A stretch of 22,305 nucleotides of DNA, from contig JASDTB010000046.1 of assembly GCA_041441455.1 (NCBI GenBank), forward strand, positions 1-22,305, read 5' to 3'. The notes under the pieces were generated by a model, which had not been told where the DNA came from, ran no database searches, and saw nothing but the letters and a program-made list of their open reading frames with translations. Position 1 is the first letter of the stretch, and each line of letters opens with the position of its first letter. This stretch comes from JAFIHK01 sp041441455. GTDB lineage: Bacteria > Bacteroidota > Bacteroidia > Bacteroidales > UBA932. Of the stretch, positions 1 to 6,617 are shown one piece after another. The position numbers were made by a program, and so were the translations under genes.

Positions 1-355
1 TTGCATAGCGGTCAAATTCTGATCTGCGAAACCACATCATCAAATATTCAGGGTCGAGTTCGTTACGGTCTTTTACTTCAAAAGGAACATACGCCTGAGA
101 AATTAATGCTTTGTCAAAATCAGTAAATAATGCAATGGTAATTTTATCTCCGTTCCTTGAAGTTACAGGACCATAAGCAAACTGATTTCTTTCAATGATT
201 CTGTAGGTTGACATATCCGTTCCAATGGTGTTGGCTATAGAAGGAATAAACTTTTTCTGAATACTCAAACCCACCAACGGCAAATCATCTAAATCGTTAT
301 TTCGCCCAACTACAGGCTGTATATATTTCCCAAGTGGTTTATAGTTTAATCTCAT
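1..355 (-). CDS. hsdS: Type I restriction-modification specificity subunit HsdS (partial, N-terminal part)
   Basis: An open frame begins at an ATG at 355-353 and runs off the left edge without a stop, giving about 118 residues. The start lies inside the last codons of hsdM, a 17-nt overlap typical of translationally coupled hsdM-hsdS pairs. The peptide starts MRLNYKPLGKYIQPVVGRN and contains the segments GLSIQKKFIPS, YRIIERNQFAYGPVTSRNG and LDPEYLMMWFRRSEFD, which are characteristic of the first target-recognition domain of HsdS proteins. HsdS would pick the DNA sequence that the HsdM-HsdS methyltransferase, and HsdR if present, acts on. Only the first part of the first recognition domain is visible, so the specificity cannot be judged. 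Confidence 0.88.
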   Translation of the reverse strand, partial: MRLNYKPLGKYIQPVVGRNNDLDDLPLVGLSIQKKFIPSIANTIGTDMSTYRIIERNQFAYGPVTSRNGDKITIALFTDFDKALISQAYVPFEVKDRNELDPEYLMMWFRRSEFDRYA

Positions 356-1973
356 ACCCCAACTCTTTAAATACAGTCAATAAATCCTTTTTGCTTTCTT
401 CCTCTGCCTTTAGTAAGTTGACTAACTCGCTTTGCAAGTTTTTCATTTTCTCGTCAAAGTCAATGTTCTCGTCATGATTAACGAACTCAATATATTTGCT
501 TGGTACTAATGAAAAATCCTTTTTGGCTACTTCATCTAACGAAGCGGAATAGCAAAATTCGGGTATATTTTGGTAGTCTGATCCTTTCGAAAACTGCCAT
601 TGATGGTAAGTTTTAACAACTTTTTGTATATCATCATCTGAAAATTGGGTGTATTTCTTTTCAAATGGTTCTCCCATTTGTCGCAAGTCCATAAATAGGA
701 TTTCTTTTTCTCTGTTACGATAATTGCGTGTCTCGTCTCCCACTATTTTGCTCTGTGCTTTCTTGTTTTTGTTTACAATCCAAAGCGTAACACTAATGTC
801 TGTAGTATAAAATAAGTTTCGTGGCAATACCAAAATGGCTTCCACTAAATTATTTTCTATCAGCTTTCTGCGGATTTTGTATTCTTCACCACCGCCACTC
901 AATGCACCATTTGCCAAGATAAAACCTGCAATTCCGTTTTCAGAAAGTTTGCTCACCATATTCAAAATCCAACCATAGTTGGCGTTGCTCTTTGGTGGTA
1001 CATCATAACCTCTCCAACGTGGGTCGTCGATCAATTCATTATCTGCCCGCCAGTCCTTTTGGTTAAAAGGTGGGTTTGCCATAATGAAATCGGCTTTGAG
1101 GTCTTTGTGTTGGTCGTCCAGAAATGTGTTGGCAGCTTTTTCGCCAAGATTGCCGCTAATTCCCCTGATAGCAAGATTCATCTTAGCTAATTTGTAAGTG
1201 GTGTTTGTGTATTCTTGGCCGTAAATAGATACCTCTTTTTTGTTACCGTGGTGTGCTTCGATAAACTTGATGGACTGAACAAACATTCCACCGCTACCAC
1301 AAGCAGGGTCATAGATAATGCCTTTATAGGGTTCAATCATTTCTGCAATAAGGTTTACAATGCTTTTAGGCGTGTAAAACTCTCCTTTACCTTTACCCTC
1401 CGATAGTGCAAACTTAGAGAGAAAGTATTCATACACTTTACCAACAACATCTTGTTTTGGGTCTTTGGTTGTGTCAATGTCGTTAATGGTATCGAGTAAA
1501 GAAGCCAGTTTGGTTATATCCAAACCTAATCGAGAAAAGTAGTTGTCGGGCAATGCTCCTTTAAGGGCTTTGTTGTTCTTCTCAATGGTGTGCAGAGCCG
1601 TATCAATAAGCAATGCTATGTCGTTCTGTTTGGCTCTTTTTATCAGATAACTCCATCGGCATGTCTCTTCTAAAAAGAACACATTGTGCATATTGTAGAA
1701 CTCAGGCATTTCAATGTATTTCTCTTTGCCTTCTNNNNNNNNNNTTTCTCCTTTTTTTAACATTTCTACCACCCATGCTGCTGGTTCTTTTCCTTCTGCA
1801 ATAAGTTTAGCTCGTTGTTCTTCAAACTTGTCGCTGGCAAACTTTAAGAAAATCAGTCCCAACACGACGTGTTTGTATTCGGCAGGTTCAACGCTTCCTC
1901 TCAATTTATTTGCTGCTTCCCAAAGGGTAACTTCAATTGCTTTTTCTTTTACTTCTTTCTTCTGTTTAGCCAT
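339..1973 (-). CDS. hsdM: Type I restriction-modification DNA methyltransferase subunit HsdM
   Basis: This 544-residue product is an N6-adenine DNA methyltransferase of the type I restriction family. The N-terminal helical domain (about residues 12-160) includes TLWEAANKLRGSVEPAEYK and the stretch ALHTIEKNNKALKGALPDNY. The catalytic domain follows, with GEFYTP near 197-202, the SAM-binding motif DPACGSGG at 222-229 and the N6-adenine motif NPPF at 300-303. Length is normal for HsdM. It is the upstream member of a minus-strand hsdM-hsdS pair; no hsdR is in view. Four residues (77-80) are unknown because ten Ns interrupt the gene, but both sides are in the same frame. The ATG at 1973 fits the usual N-terminus. 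Confidence 0.95.
   Translation of the reverse strand: MAKQKKEVKEKAIEVTLWEAANKLRGSVEPAEYKHVVLGLIFLKFASDKFEEQRAKLIAEGKEPAAWVVEMLKKGEXXXXEGKEKYIEMPEFYNMHNVFFLEETCRWSYLIKRAKQNDIALLIDTALHTIEKNNKALKGALPDNYFSRLGLDITKLASLLDTINDIDTTKDPKQDVVGKVYEYFLSKFALSEGKGKGEFYTPKSIVNLIAEMIEPYKGIIYDPACGSGGMFVQSIKFIEAHHGNKKEVSIYGQEYTNTTYKLAKMNLAIRGISGNLGEKAANTFLDDQHKDLKADFIMANPPFNQKDWRADNELIDDPRWRGYDVPPKSNANYGWILNMVSKLSENGIAGFILANGALSGGGEEYKIRRKLIENNLVEAILVLPRNLFYTTDISVTLWIVNKNKKAQSKIVGDETRNYRNREKEILFMDLRQMGEPFEKKYTQFSDDDIQKVVKTYHQWQFSKGSDYQNIPEFCYSASLDEVAKKDFSLVPSKYIEFVNHDENIDFDEKMKNLQSELVNLLKAEEESKKDLLTVFKELGYEIKL
1735..1744. other. Assembly gap (10 Ns) inside hsdM
   Basis: Ten consecutive Ns interrupt hsdM after the codons for MLKKGE and before EGKEKYIEMP. 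The reading frame agrees on both sides, but ten may be a placeholder length, so the true sequence could be longer or shorter. Confidence 0.97.
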
Positions 1974-2110
1974 TTTTAGGTGTCAGTGTTTTAGATTATT
2001 TCTGTCTGCTAAGTTAAGATTTATTGTTTTATTATGGTTATATTCAACTGCTTTATTTAATATAAAACAAAGCGGAGCTACGAATGATCTAGATTAGAAT
2101 AATTGTTTTT

Positions 2111-2118
2111 TATCTTTG
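2111..2118 (+). promoter_or_regulatory. Bacteroidota-type -7 box upstream of prmC
   Basis: TATCTTTG matches the TAnnTTTG -7 consensus. I see no convincing TTTG -33 element at 19-21 nt upstream. Its place 32 bp before the ATG at 2151 argues that translation starts there and not at the TTG at 2103, which would lie upstream of this box. Confidence 0.5.
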
Positions 2119-2150
2119 CAACAGTAGTGAAATATACTGTCTTAAATAAT

Positions 2151-3047
2151 ATGGAAAGCAGAATGGGGATAAAAATTTCAAATAGGTACAGAGGGTTTGT
2201 GGCAGATGTTGCTCAGGTTTTGCTTCCGATTTATGAGGCAGAGGAGGCACGGTCTATCGCAAAAAGAGTGCTGAGCGACATTGTTGGAGTTACCACTACC
2301 GAGATGGCGTTGTATCCCGACAGAGAGATTTCGCATGAGTACATGGAGCGTATAGAGATAGCGATTGAAAGGTTGTCGAAAGGAGAACCTTTGCAATACG
2401 TAGCAGGGTTCGAGGAGTTTTGTGGCGAAAGGTTCGAGGTGGGAGAGGGGGTTTTGATTCCACGCCCCGAAACTGAGGAACTTGTTGAGATTATACTAAA
2501 GCAGACAAAGATCCAGGGAGACGACAAGATTAAGATTGTCGATTTGGCTTGCGGATCGGGGTGCATAGGAATATCATTAGCAAATCGATTAACTAATTCA
2601 CAACTAGTTAGTGTCGACTTATCGGAAAAGGCACTTGAGTATACACAACGAAATGCCGAAAAAATACTCGGAGGGAAAGATGTTAAAGTCATCAAGATGG
2701 ATTTGCTAGATGAAAACCGAGATGAATCGGAGATAACCGGAGCAGATATTATTGTAAGTAATCCACCCTATATCATGGAGATGGAGAAGCAACAAATGCG
2801 ACCAAACGTGCTCAACTTCGAACCCCACTTAGCACTTTTTGTATCCGACGACGATCCTTTGCTCTTTTATAGAGCAATAGCAAAGAGCTCCAAAGAGAGA
2901 CTAAATAAAGGAGGCAGACTCTATTTTGAAATAAATGAAGCCTTAGGTAAGGAGGTGGTTGAGCTTATGGAGATGTTAGGATATCAGAAAGTTATACTTT
3001 ATAAAGATTTTCGAGGTAAGGAGAGATTTGTGCAAGGAGAAAAATAA
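2151..3047 (+). CDS. prmC: Release factor glutamine methyltransferase PrmC (HemK)
   Basis: PrmC methylates the glutamine of the GGQ motif in peptide-chain release factors, using SAM, in the cytoplasm. From the ATG at 2151 the product is 298 residues, close to the family length. The N-terminal helical domain leads into GEPLQYVAGFEEF and the hallmark VLIPRPETEELVE (about 101-113). The Rossmann motif DLACGSGCIG is at 131-140 and the glutamine-methyltransferase signature NPPY at 204-207. An in-frame TTG at 2103 would add 16 residues, but it lies upstream of the probable -7 box; an ATG at 2163 is also possible. The gene is divergent from hsdM and is followed within two bases by the promoter of the trp leader. 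Confidence 0.95.
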   Translation: MESRMGIKISNRYRGFVADVAQVLLPIYEAEEARSIAKRVLSDIVGVTTTEMALYPDREISHEYMERIEIAIERLSKGEPLQYVAGFEEFCGERFEVGEGVLIPRPETEELVEIILKQTKIQGDDKIKIVDLACGSGCIGISLANRLTNSQLVSVDLSEKALEYTQRNAEKILGGKDVKVIKMDLLDENRDESEITGADIIVSNPPYIMEMEKQQMRPNVLNFEPHLALFVSDDDPLLFYRAIAKSSKERLNKGGRLYFEINEALGKEVVELMEMLGYQKVILYKDFRGKERFVQGEK

Positions 3048-3048
3048 A

Positions 3049-3081
3049 TTTGGAATTTACCATCATCTTTATCTACTTTTG
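3049..3081 (+). promoter_or_regulatory. Promoter of the trp leader/trpB2 transcript
   Basis: TTTG at 3049-3052 and TACTTTTG at 3074-3081 match the Bacteroidota -33 and -7 elements (TTTG and TAnnTTTG) with a 21-nt spacer. The -33 box begins two bases after the prmC stop codon. Transcription would start near 3088, about 25 nt before the leader peptide ATG. Confidence 0.8.
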
Positions 3082-3111
3082 CGACATACAAAAAACAACA
3101 AAGACGAACTA

Positions 3112-3192
3112 ATGGGTTTTAATTTTACACAACTATGGTGGTGGCACAGGATAGAAATAGATCTTGTGAGCGAACCTGTGTATGTATATTAG
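3112..3192 (+). CDS. trpL: Tryptophan leader peptide (26 codons, WWW)
   Basis: A 26-codon frame opens with ATG at 3112 and ends with TAG at 3190-3192. It reads MGFNFTQLWWWHR at its start and has three consecutive Trp codons at 3136-3144. It lies just after a good promoter and just before an intrinsic terminator that precedes trpB2. This is the classic arrangement of a trp leader: ribosome stalling at the Trp codons when charged Trp-tRNA is scarce would favour transcription of the downstream gene. The peptide itself probably has no function. Assignment rests on the Trp run, the hairpins and the downstream gene. Confidence 0.88.
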   Translation: MGFNFTQLWWWHRIEIDLVSEPVYVY

Positions 3193-3235
3193 AACCTAGA
3201 ATATATAACGACCAATATAAGGCCCGGTGCTCACG
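3145..3235 (+). promoter_or_regulatory. Attenuator: competing pause and antiterminator hairpins of the trp leader
   Basis: Immediately after the Trp codons, CACAGG (3145-3150) can pair perfectly with CCTGTG (3175-3180), giving a 1:2 hairpin. GTGAGC (3166-3171), in the loop of that hairpin, is exactly complementary to GCTCAC (3229-3234), extended by wobbles at 3165:3235 and 3172:3228 and, past a 2-nt bulge, by CC (3175-3176) with GG (3226-3227). This 2:3 pairing consumes the upper 5' arm and loop of the terminator. A ribosome stalled on the Trp codons would cover 3145-3150 and free the antiterminator strand. The mechanism is inferred from the pairing layout. Confidence 0.8.
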
Positions 3236-3252
3236 CACTGGGCTTTTTTTTT
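3222..3252 (+). terminator. Attenuator terminator before trpB2
   Basis: GCCCGGTGC (3222-3230), loop TCAC, then GCACTGGGC (3235-3243) form a 9-bp stem with one G-U wobble, followed by nine Ts. It ends 20 bp before the trpB2 start and is the 3:4 hairpin of the attenuator. Confidence 0.92.
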
Positions 3253-3272
3253 AATCATCAAATCAACCTATC

Positions 3273-4559
3273 ATGGAAAAAAGTAAAAAAATTGTACTCG
3301 CAGAGAGTGAAATTCCCAAGCAGTGGTATAACATTTTGGCAGATATGCCAGTTATGCCCGATCCATTGTTGAATCCAGGCACAAGAGAACCTTTAAAACC
3401 AGAGGAGATGGAACCTTTGTTTGCAAAGAAACTTGTTGAGCAAGAGTTCTCTACAGAGCGATGGATCGACATTCCAGAAGAGGTGAGAGAGATGTATAAA
3501 TCGTATCGTCCTACACCATTAGTAAGAGCCTATGAACTTGAAAAGGCACTTGGAACTCCTGCAAAAATCTATTTCAAAAACGAGAGTGTTAGCCCCGTTG
3601 GATCGCACAAGCTAAATACAGCTATAGCTCAGGCGTACTACAACTCAAAAGAGGGAATAACAAAACTCACAACAGAGACTGGTGCTGGACAATGGGGTTC
3701 TGCTATGAGTGTTGCTTGCAAGAAGTTTGGAATCGAATTAGATGTTTTTATGGTTAAAAACAGCTTCAACGCAAAACCTTATCGTAAAATGGTTATCAAT
3801 ACCTATGGAGGAAGAGTTGTTGCCTCTCCAAGCAATTTAACTGAGTTTGGAAGAAACCTTTTGGCAACCGATCCACAGAATGGAGGAAGCTTAGGAATTG
3901 CAATCTCCGAAGCGGTAGAAGCTGCTGTCACAACACCTAATACAAAATATACTCTTGGAAGTGTTTTAAATCACGTCTTACTACACCAAACAATCATTGG
4001 ACTCGAAGCCGAAAAGCAGATGGAAATTGCAGGAGATTATCCCGACACAGTTGTCGCATGTTTTGGAGGAGGATCGAATTTCGCAGGAATATCATTTCCC
4101 TTCTTGAAAAATGTCTTCACTAAAAACCAAAAGACAAGAGTGCTAGCCGCTGAGCCTGCTGCATGTCCAAAGCTAACAAAAGGAAAGCTGGAGTACGATT
4201 TTGGAGATTCTGCTGGGATGACGCCACTAATTCCGATGTACACACTTGGTCACGATTTTCAACCTGAGCAGATTCATGCCGCAGGGTTAAGATACCATGG
4301 AGGTGGAAGGATCGTCTCTCAACTCAAAAAGGATGGATTTATAGATAGTTGTGCGATTACGCAAGAGGAGGCTTTTGCCGCTGGAATCCTTTTTGCATCG
4401 AGCGAAGGTATCATCCCTGCACCAGAGTCAACTCACGCAATAGCTGCAACAATTAGAGAGGCAGAGATGTGCAAGTTGTCGGGCGAAAAAAAGGTGATAT
4501 TATTCAATTTATCTGGTCATGGATTCTTGGATATGGCTGCATATGAGCAATATATCTGA
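3273..4559 (+). CDS. trpB: Tryptophan synthase beta chain, TrpB2 type
   Basis: A 428-residue PLP enzyme that joins indole and L-serine to make tryptophan in the cytoplasm. It belongs to the longer TrpB2 subfamily: the N-terminal extension (about residues 1-75, with MPDPLLNPGTREPL and RWIDIPEEVR) precedes YRPTPLVRAYELE. The PLP lysine is K113 in SPVGSHKLNTA, ETGAGQWG follows, the phosphate-binding glycine loop is CFGGGSNFAG, and the C-terminus has NLSGHGFLD. No trpA or other trp gene is adjacent, as is usual for stand-alone TrpB2, which may salvage indole or act beside a separate TrpB1. The upstream Trp leader and attenuator support a tryptophan-related role. An intrinsic terminator follows. 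Confidence 0.94.
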   Translation: MEKSKKIVLAESEIPKQWYNILADMPVMPDPLLNPGTREPLKPEEMEPLFAKKLVEQEFSTERWIDIPEEVREMYKSYRPTPLVRAYELEKALGTPAKIYFKNESVSPVGSHKLNTAIAQAYYNSKEGITKLTTETGAGQWGSAMSVACKKFGIELDVFMVKNSFNAKPYRKMVINTYGGRVVASPSNLTEFGRNLLATDPQNGGSLGIAISEAVEAAVTTPNTKYTLGSVLNHVLLHQTIIGLEAEKQMEIAGDYPDTVVACFGGGSNFAGISFPFLKNVFTKNQKTRVLAAEPAACPKLTKGKLEYDFGDSAGMTPLIPMYTLGHDFQPEQIHAAGLRYHGGGRIVSQLKKDGFIDSCAITQEEAFAAGILFASSEGIIPAPESTHAIAATIREAEMCKLSGEKKVILFNLSGHGFLDMAAYEQYI

Positions 4560-4597
4560 AGAGTTATAGAAAGAGACCCCTCCGACGGCTCATCATG

Positions 4598-4635
4598 AAA
4601 GGAATTCTCACTCCACAGAGAATTCCTTTTTTTTT
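4598..4635 (+). terminator. trpB2 intrinsic terminator
   Basis: AAAGGAATTCTC (4598-4609) and GAGAATTCCTTT (4618-4629) form a perfect 12-bp stem with an 8-nt loop, followed by a T run to 4635. It ends the trpB2 transcript. On the minus strand the stem lacks a long T tract, so it is probably not an efficient bidirectional terminator. Confidence 0.92.
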
Positions 4636-4715
4636 GTCTCCATGTTTGGGTAATATTTCTCTTATGGCAGATAGATCAATAGTTACGACAATCGAGGAGC
4701 AGACAGCGGGGTCTC

Positions 4716-4820
4716 AAAAAAAAATCGTTGTGATAATATAGATACCACAGCGACTAATCTTCCTCTCCCTCGAGAGTTCAATCATTCAGCTATAACCCGT
4801 AGCCTGTGAATCTATATTAT
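4716..4820 (-). terminator. Riboswitch expression platform: terminator with competing antiterminator
   Basis: On the minus strand TCGCTGTGG (4753-4745) pairs with TCACAACGA (4733-4725), with one C-A mismatch and one G-T wobble, around an 11-nt loop, and nine Ts follow directly (4724-4716): an intrinsic terminator. ATAATATAGAT (4820-4810), which begins at the last base of the aptamer, is perfectly complementary to ATCTATATTAT (4743-4733) in the terminator loop, and the adjoining ACAG (4807-4804) pairs with CTGT (4750-4747) of the terminator 5' arm. The two folds exclude each other, as expected for a transcriptional riboswitch. Confidence 0.78.
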
Positions 4821-4966
4821 TGAGGCAGGTCTTCTGACTCGTTCCCTGCAGAAGCCTTCCCAGACATTGTCCAGTGGCGGTTTTTCTACAGTTAAGGAAC
4901 TTACAGCAGCGGGAACTGTTGCCGGATTTCACGGCATTCCCTGTTAGTCTCTTTCGAGAACCTCAA
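4820..4966 (-). ncRNA. Cobalamin (B12) riboswitch aptamer
   Basis: The minus strand carries the conserved cobalamin aptamer. GGGAATGCCGTGAAATCCGG is followed by CAACAGTTCCCGCTGCTGTAA, then CTGGACAATGTCTGGGAAGG and the B12 box region GTCAGAAGACCTGCC (4838-4824). A closing P1 helix is visible: TTGAGG (4966-4961) with CCTCAA (4825-4820). The core looks complete. It has its own promoter just upstream and a terminator/antiterminator platform just downstream, but no protein gene follows on this strand: beyond the platform lies the 3' end of the convergent trpB2. The aptamer identity is firm; the regulated target is unknown. Confidence 0.95.
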
Positions 4967-4971
4967 CGATG

Positions 4972-5003
4972 CAAAGCTAAGTTAAAAAGAAAAAAAGACC
5001 AAA
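4972..5003 (-). promoter_or_regulatory. Promoter of the cobalamin riboswitch RNA
   Basis: On the minus strand TTTG (5003-5000) and TAGCTTTG (4979-4972) match the Bacteroidota -33/-7 consensus with a 20-nt spacer. Transcription would start near 4967, at the first base of aptamer helix P1. The -33 box lies inside the 3' arm of the terminator of the upstream deformylase gene. Confidence 0.82.
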
Positions 5004-5017
5004 ATTATTTGGTCTTT
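4984..5017 (-). terminator. Terminator of the deformylase-like gene
   Basis: On the minus strand AAAGACCAAA (5017-5008), loop TAAT (5007-5004) and TTTGGTCTTT (5003-4994) form a perfect 10-bp stem followed by a T-rich run to 4984. The stop codon of the gene lies in the hairpin loop, so the last codons form the 5' arm. Confidence 0.85.
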
Positions 5018-5601
5018 ACTCTGTCGATGTAGATAACACCCTCTAAGTGGTCAACTTCGTGTTGAAAGATAACAGCGGTAAAGCCGTCTACGCTGTCTTT
5101 TACCATTTTAAGAGAGTTTTCGTCGAGATATGTAAATACAACTCTTTTCGATCTTTCAACCTCTTCGGATCGATTTGGAACCGAGAGGCATCCCTCTTTG
5201 CCAAGCTGTTTCTCATCGGAGTATTCTATAATTCTGATGTTCGTATAGAACTCAAATGGTTCACCGGGCTTGTCGAATCGTTGAACAATTACTAACCTTT
5301 TAGAGACCCCAACTTGCGGAGCAGCGATTCCTACTCCTTCGTTAGTTGTGTCTTGTACGGTTGCGAGCATTCGCTCCTTTAACGCCTTAAAAAGGTCGCT
5401 TTGAATATCAGCCTCCGAGAGATCTGCAGCCACTGCTCTAAGAACAGATGTATCAGCAGGGTCGTCAACTGTGAACAGAGGCATAATTAACGAGCTATCT
5501 CTATTATTGATTATATCAATCTCCGATTGAGTGAAGGTCACTTTTTTTGAACATGATGCCATTACAAAAACTATAAAAAAATATGCTAAAACCCTTTTCA
5601 T
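5005..5601 (-). CDS. Peptide deformylase-family lipoprotein
   Basis: A 198-residue protein with the three peptide deformylase motifs intact: EGVGIAAPQVG (about 88-98), EGCLS (136-140, metal ligand C138) and HEVDH (181-185, ligands H181 and H185, catalytic E182). Unlike the cytosolic enzyme that removes the formyl group from new proteins, it starts with a lipoprotein signal, MKRVLAYFFIVFVMASC, with the lipobox cysteine at C17. It is therefore expected to be anchored in the envelope. The start at 5601 is chosen because it gives this signal peptide and lies just after the -7 box at 5632-5625; the frame is open to 5721. Substrate unknown: it could deformylate or hydrolyse exported peptides. The housekeeping def gene is presumably elsewhere. 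Confidence 0.87.
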   Translation of the reverse strand: MKRVLAYFFIVFVMASCSKKVTFTQSEIDIINNRDSSLIMPLFTVDDPADTSVLRAVAADLSEADIQSDLFKALKERMLATVQDTTNEGVGIAAPQVGVSKRLVIVQRFDKPGEPFEFYTNIRIIEYSDEKQLGKEGCLSVPNRSEEVERSKRVVFTYLDENSLKMVKDSVDGFTAVIFQHEVDHLEGVIYIDRVKTK

Positions 5602-5624
5602 GAAAGTTTTATTGAAATTATTTG

Positions 5625-5632
5625 CAAAGTTA
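5625..5632 (-). promoter_or_regulatory. -7 box upstream of the deformylase-like lipoprotein
   Basis: TAACTTTG on the minus strand matches TAnnTTTG and lies 23 bp before the ATG at 5601. No clear TTTG -33 element is visible at the usual spacing. The longer in-frame start at 5721 is upstream of this box and therefore unlikely. Confidence 0.6.
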
Positions 5633-5690
5633 TCAATTTTTAGTATAAATTTATAACCACTTTCGCAGACGAACCTAAACAATATTATAT

Positions 5691-6617
5691 ATGAAAAGAA
5701 GTTTAATGTTGACTGCATCATTTATGATGCTGTCTGTCTGTGAAATGTTATCCCAGACTGATTCTACTGCAGTTGCAGCTGTTCCAGAAAAAACTGAAAC
5801 TATTGGCCAAATTCTATTGGCTATTTTGATTGCCGCTGCTTCGTTGTTTATAATTGGGCATATGCTTTATCTCTTTTTCAAATCGAAAAGATTCAAAGGT
5901 GATTTTACTGTCGAACATTTTAAGAATGTTAGAAAAGAGACTGGCAGAGATGAACTTGCAACTGATCAAGAGAATGGTCAGGCTGCATCTTTGTTGAACG
6001 ATGCCTTTTTGACTTGGAGCCATATCGAAACGGATGCTCAAGGTATCGAATACAGGAAGCCTAATAAAATGAAAGAGATTCTTAAGTCTGCAGAGTTTAT
6101 TCAACAAGCAATTGATATTGCACCTACAGATCCTGAGGTAGTTGAGACTTTGCAACAATATAAAGAGGTTGTTCACTCCAATGAGAAGAGGAAATTTGAT
6201 GGCTCTTGGAAACTTATCATTTTTGGAATCATCATGTCTATCGCATTTACTTTTATGATTAAGGACTCTACCTCTGGTGGATTTTTCAAGACATTCTTCT
6301 TAAATGCTTGGTTCTTCTGGGTTCCAATCATTATCTATTATATCTCTAGTATGACTCCACAATTTTTGATCGATAAAAGATCGGAGAGAGGTACAAGAGG
6401 AGGCTGTCTAACAGGAGGTCTTGTTGCTATGGTATTTGGTGTGCTAGGTAGTGGTTATACTGTGAGAACTTACTATTCAGATGGTTCAACTTCAGATGAC
6501 AACTCTTCTCACCTCTTCGCCCTTGTTCTTGGGCTTATCATTGCCTTTATTGTTGCTATCACTATCATCTTCTGGGCATTCGTCAATTATTTGAGAAACT
6601 ACGTCTTCTACTTCTAA
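5691..6617 (+). CDS. Multi-pass membrane protein of unknown function
   Basis: I do not recognise the family. The 308-residue product begins with a signal-like hydrophobic segment (1-21, MKRSLMLTASFMMLSVCEML) and has membrane segments at about 37-64, 174-190, 202-219, 237-256 and 274-300. Between the first two is a soluble region (about 65-170) predicted to be helical, including IDIAPTDPEVVETLQQYKEVV, which is TPR-like in spacing. It is divergent from the deformylase-like gene and convergent with the phosphatase gene: its last 126 bp, coding residues 268-308 and the final membrane helix, overlap antisense with the phosphatase tail. Proximity suggests a possible partner of the kinase/phosphatase operon, but nothing in the sequence proves it. 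Confidence 0.78.
   Translation: MKRSLMLTASFMMLSVCEMLSQTDSTAVAAVPEKTETIGQILLAILIAAASLFIIGHMLYLFFKSKRFKGDFTVEHFKNVRKETGRDELATDQENGQAASLLNDAFLTWSHIETDAQGIEYRKPNKMKEILKSAEFIQQAIDIAPTDPEVVETLQQYKEVVHSNEKRKFDGSWKLIIFGIIMSIAFTFMIKDSTSGGFFKTFFLNAWFFWVPIIIYYISSMTPQFLIDKRSERGTRGGCLTGGLVAMVFGVLGSGYTVRTYYSDGSTSDDNSSHLFALVLGLIIAFIVAITIIFWAFVNYLRNYVFYF

Noticed and set aside
1613..2097. Plus-strand open frames of 63 and 127 codons across the 5' part of hsdM
   Set aside because: Antisense to clear hsdM coding sequence, partly made of Ns, with no family resemblance.
2103..2150. Upstream TTG start extending prmC by 16 residues
   Set aside because: It lies before the probable -7 box and adds a stretch not typical of PrmC; the ATG at 2151 is preferred.
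4593..4663. Short minus-strand frame (METKKKEFSVE) behind the B12 riboswitch as its regulated gene
   Set aside because: Only 11 codons, and it lies within the perfect inverted repeat and A/T run of the trpB2 terminator, which explains the sequence fully.
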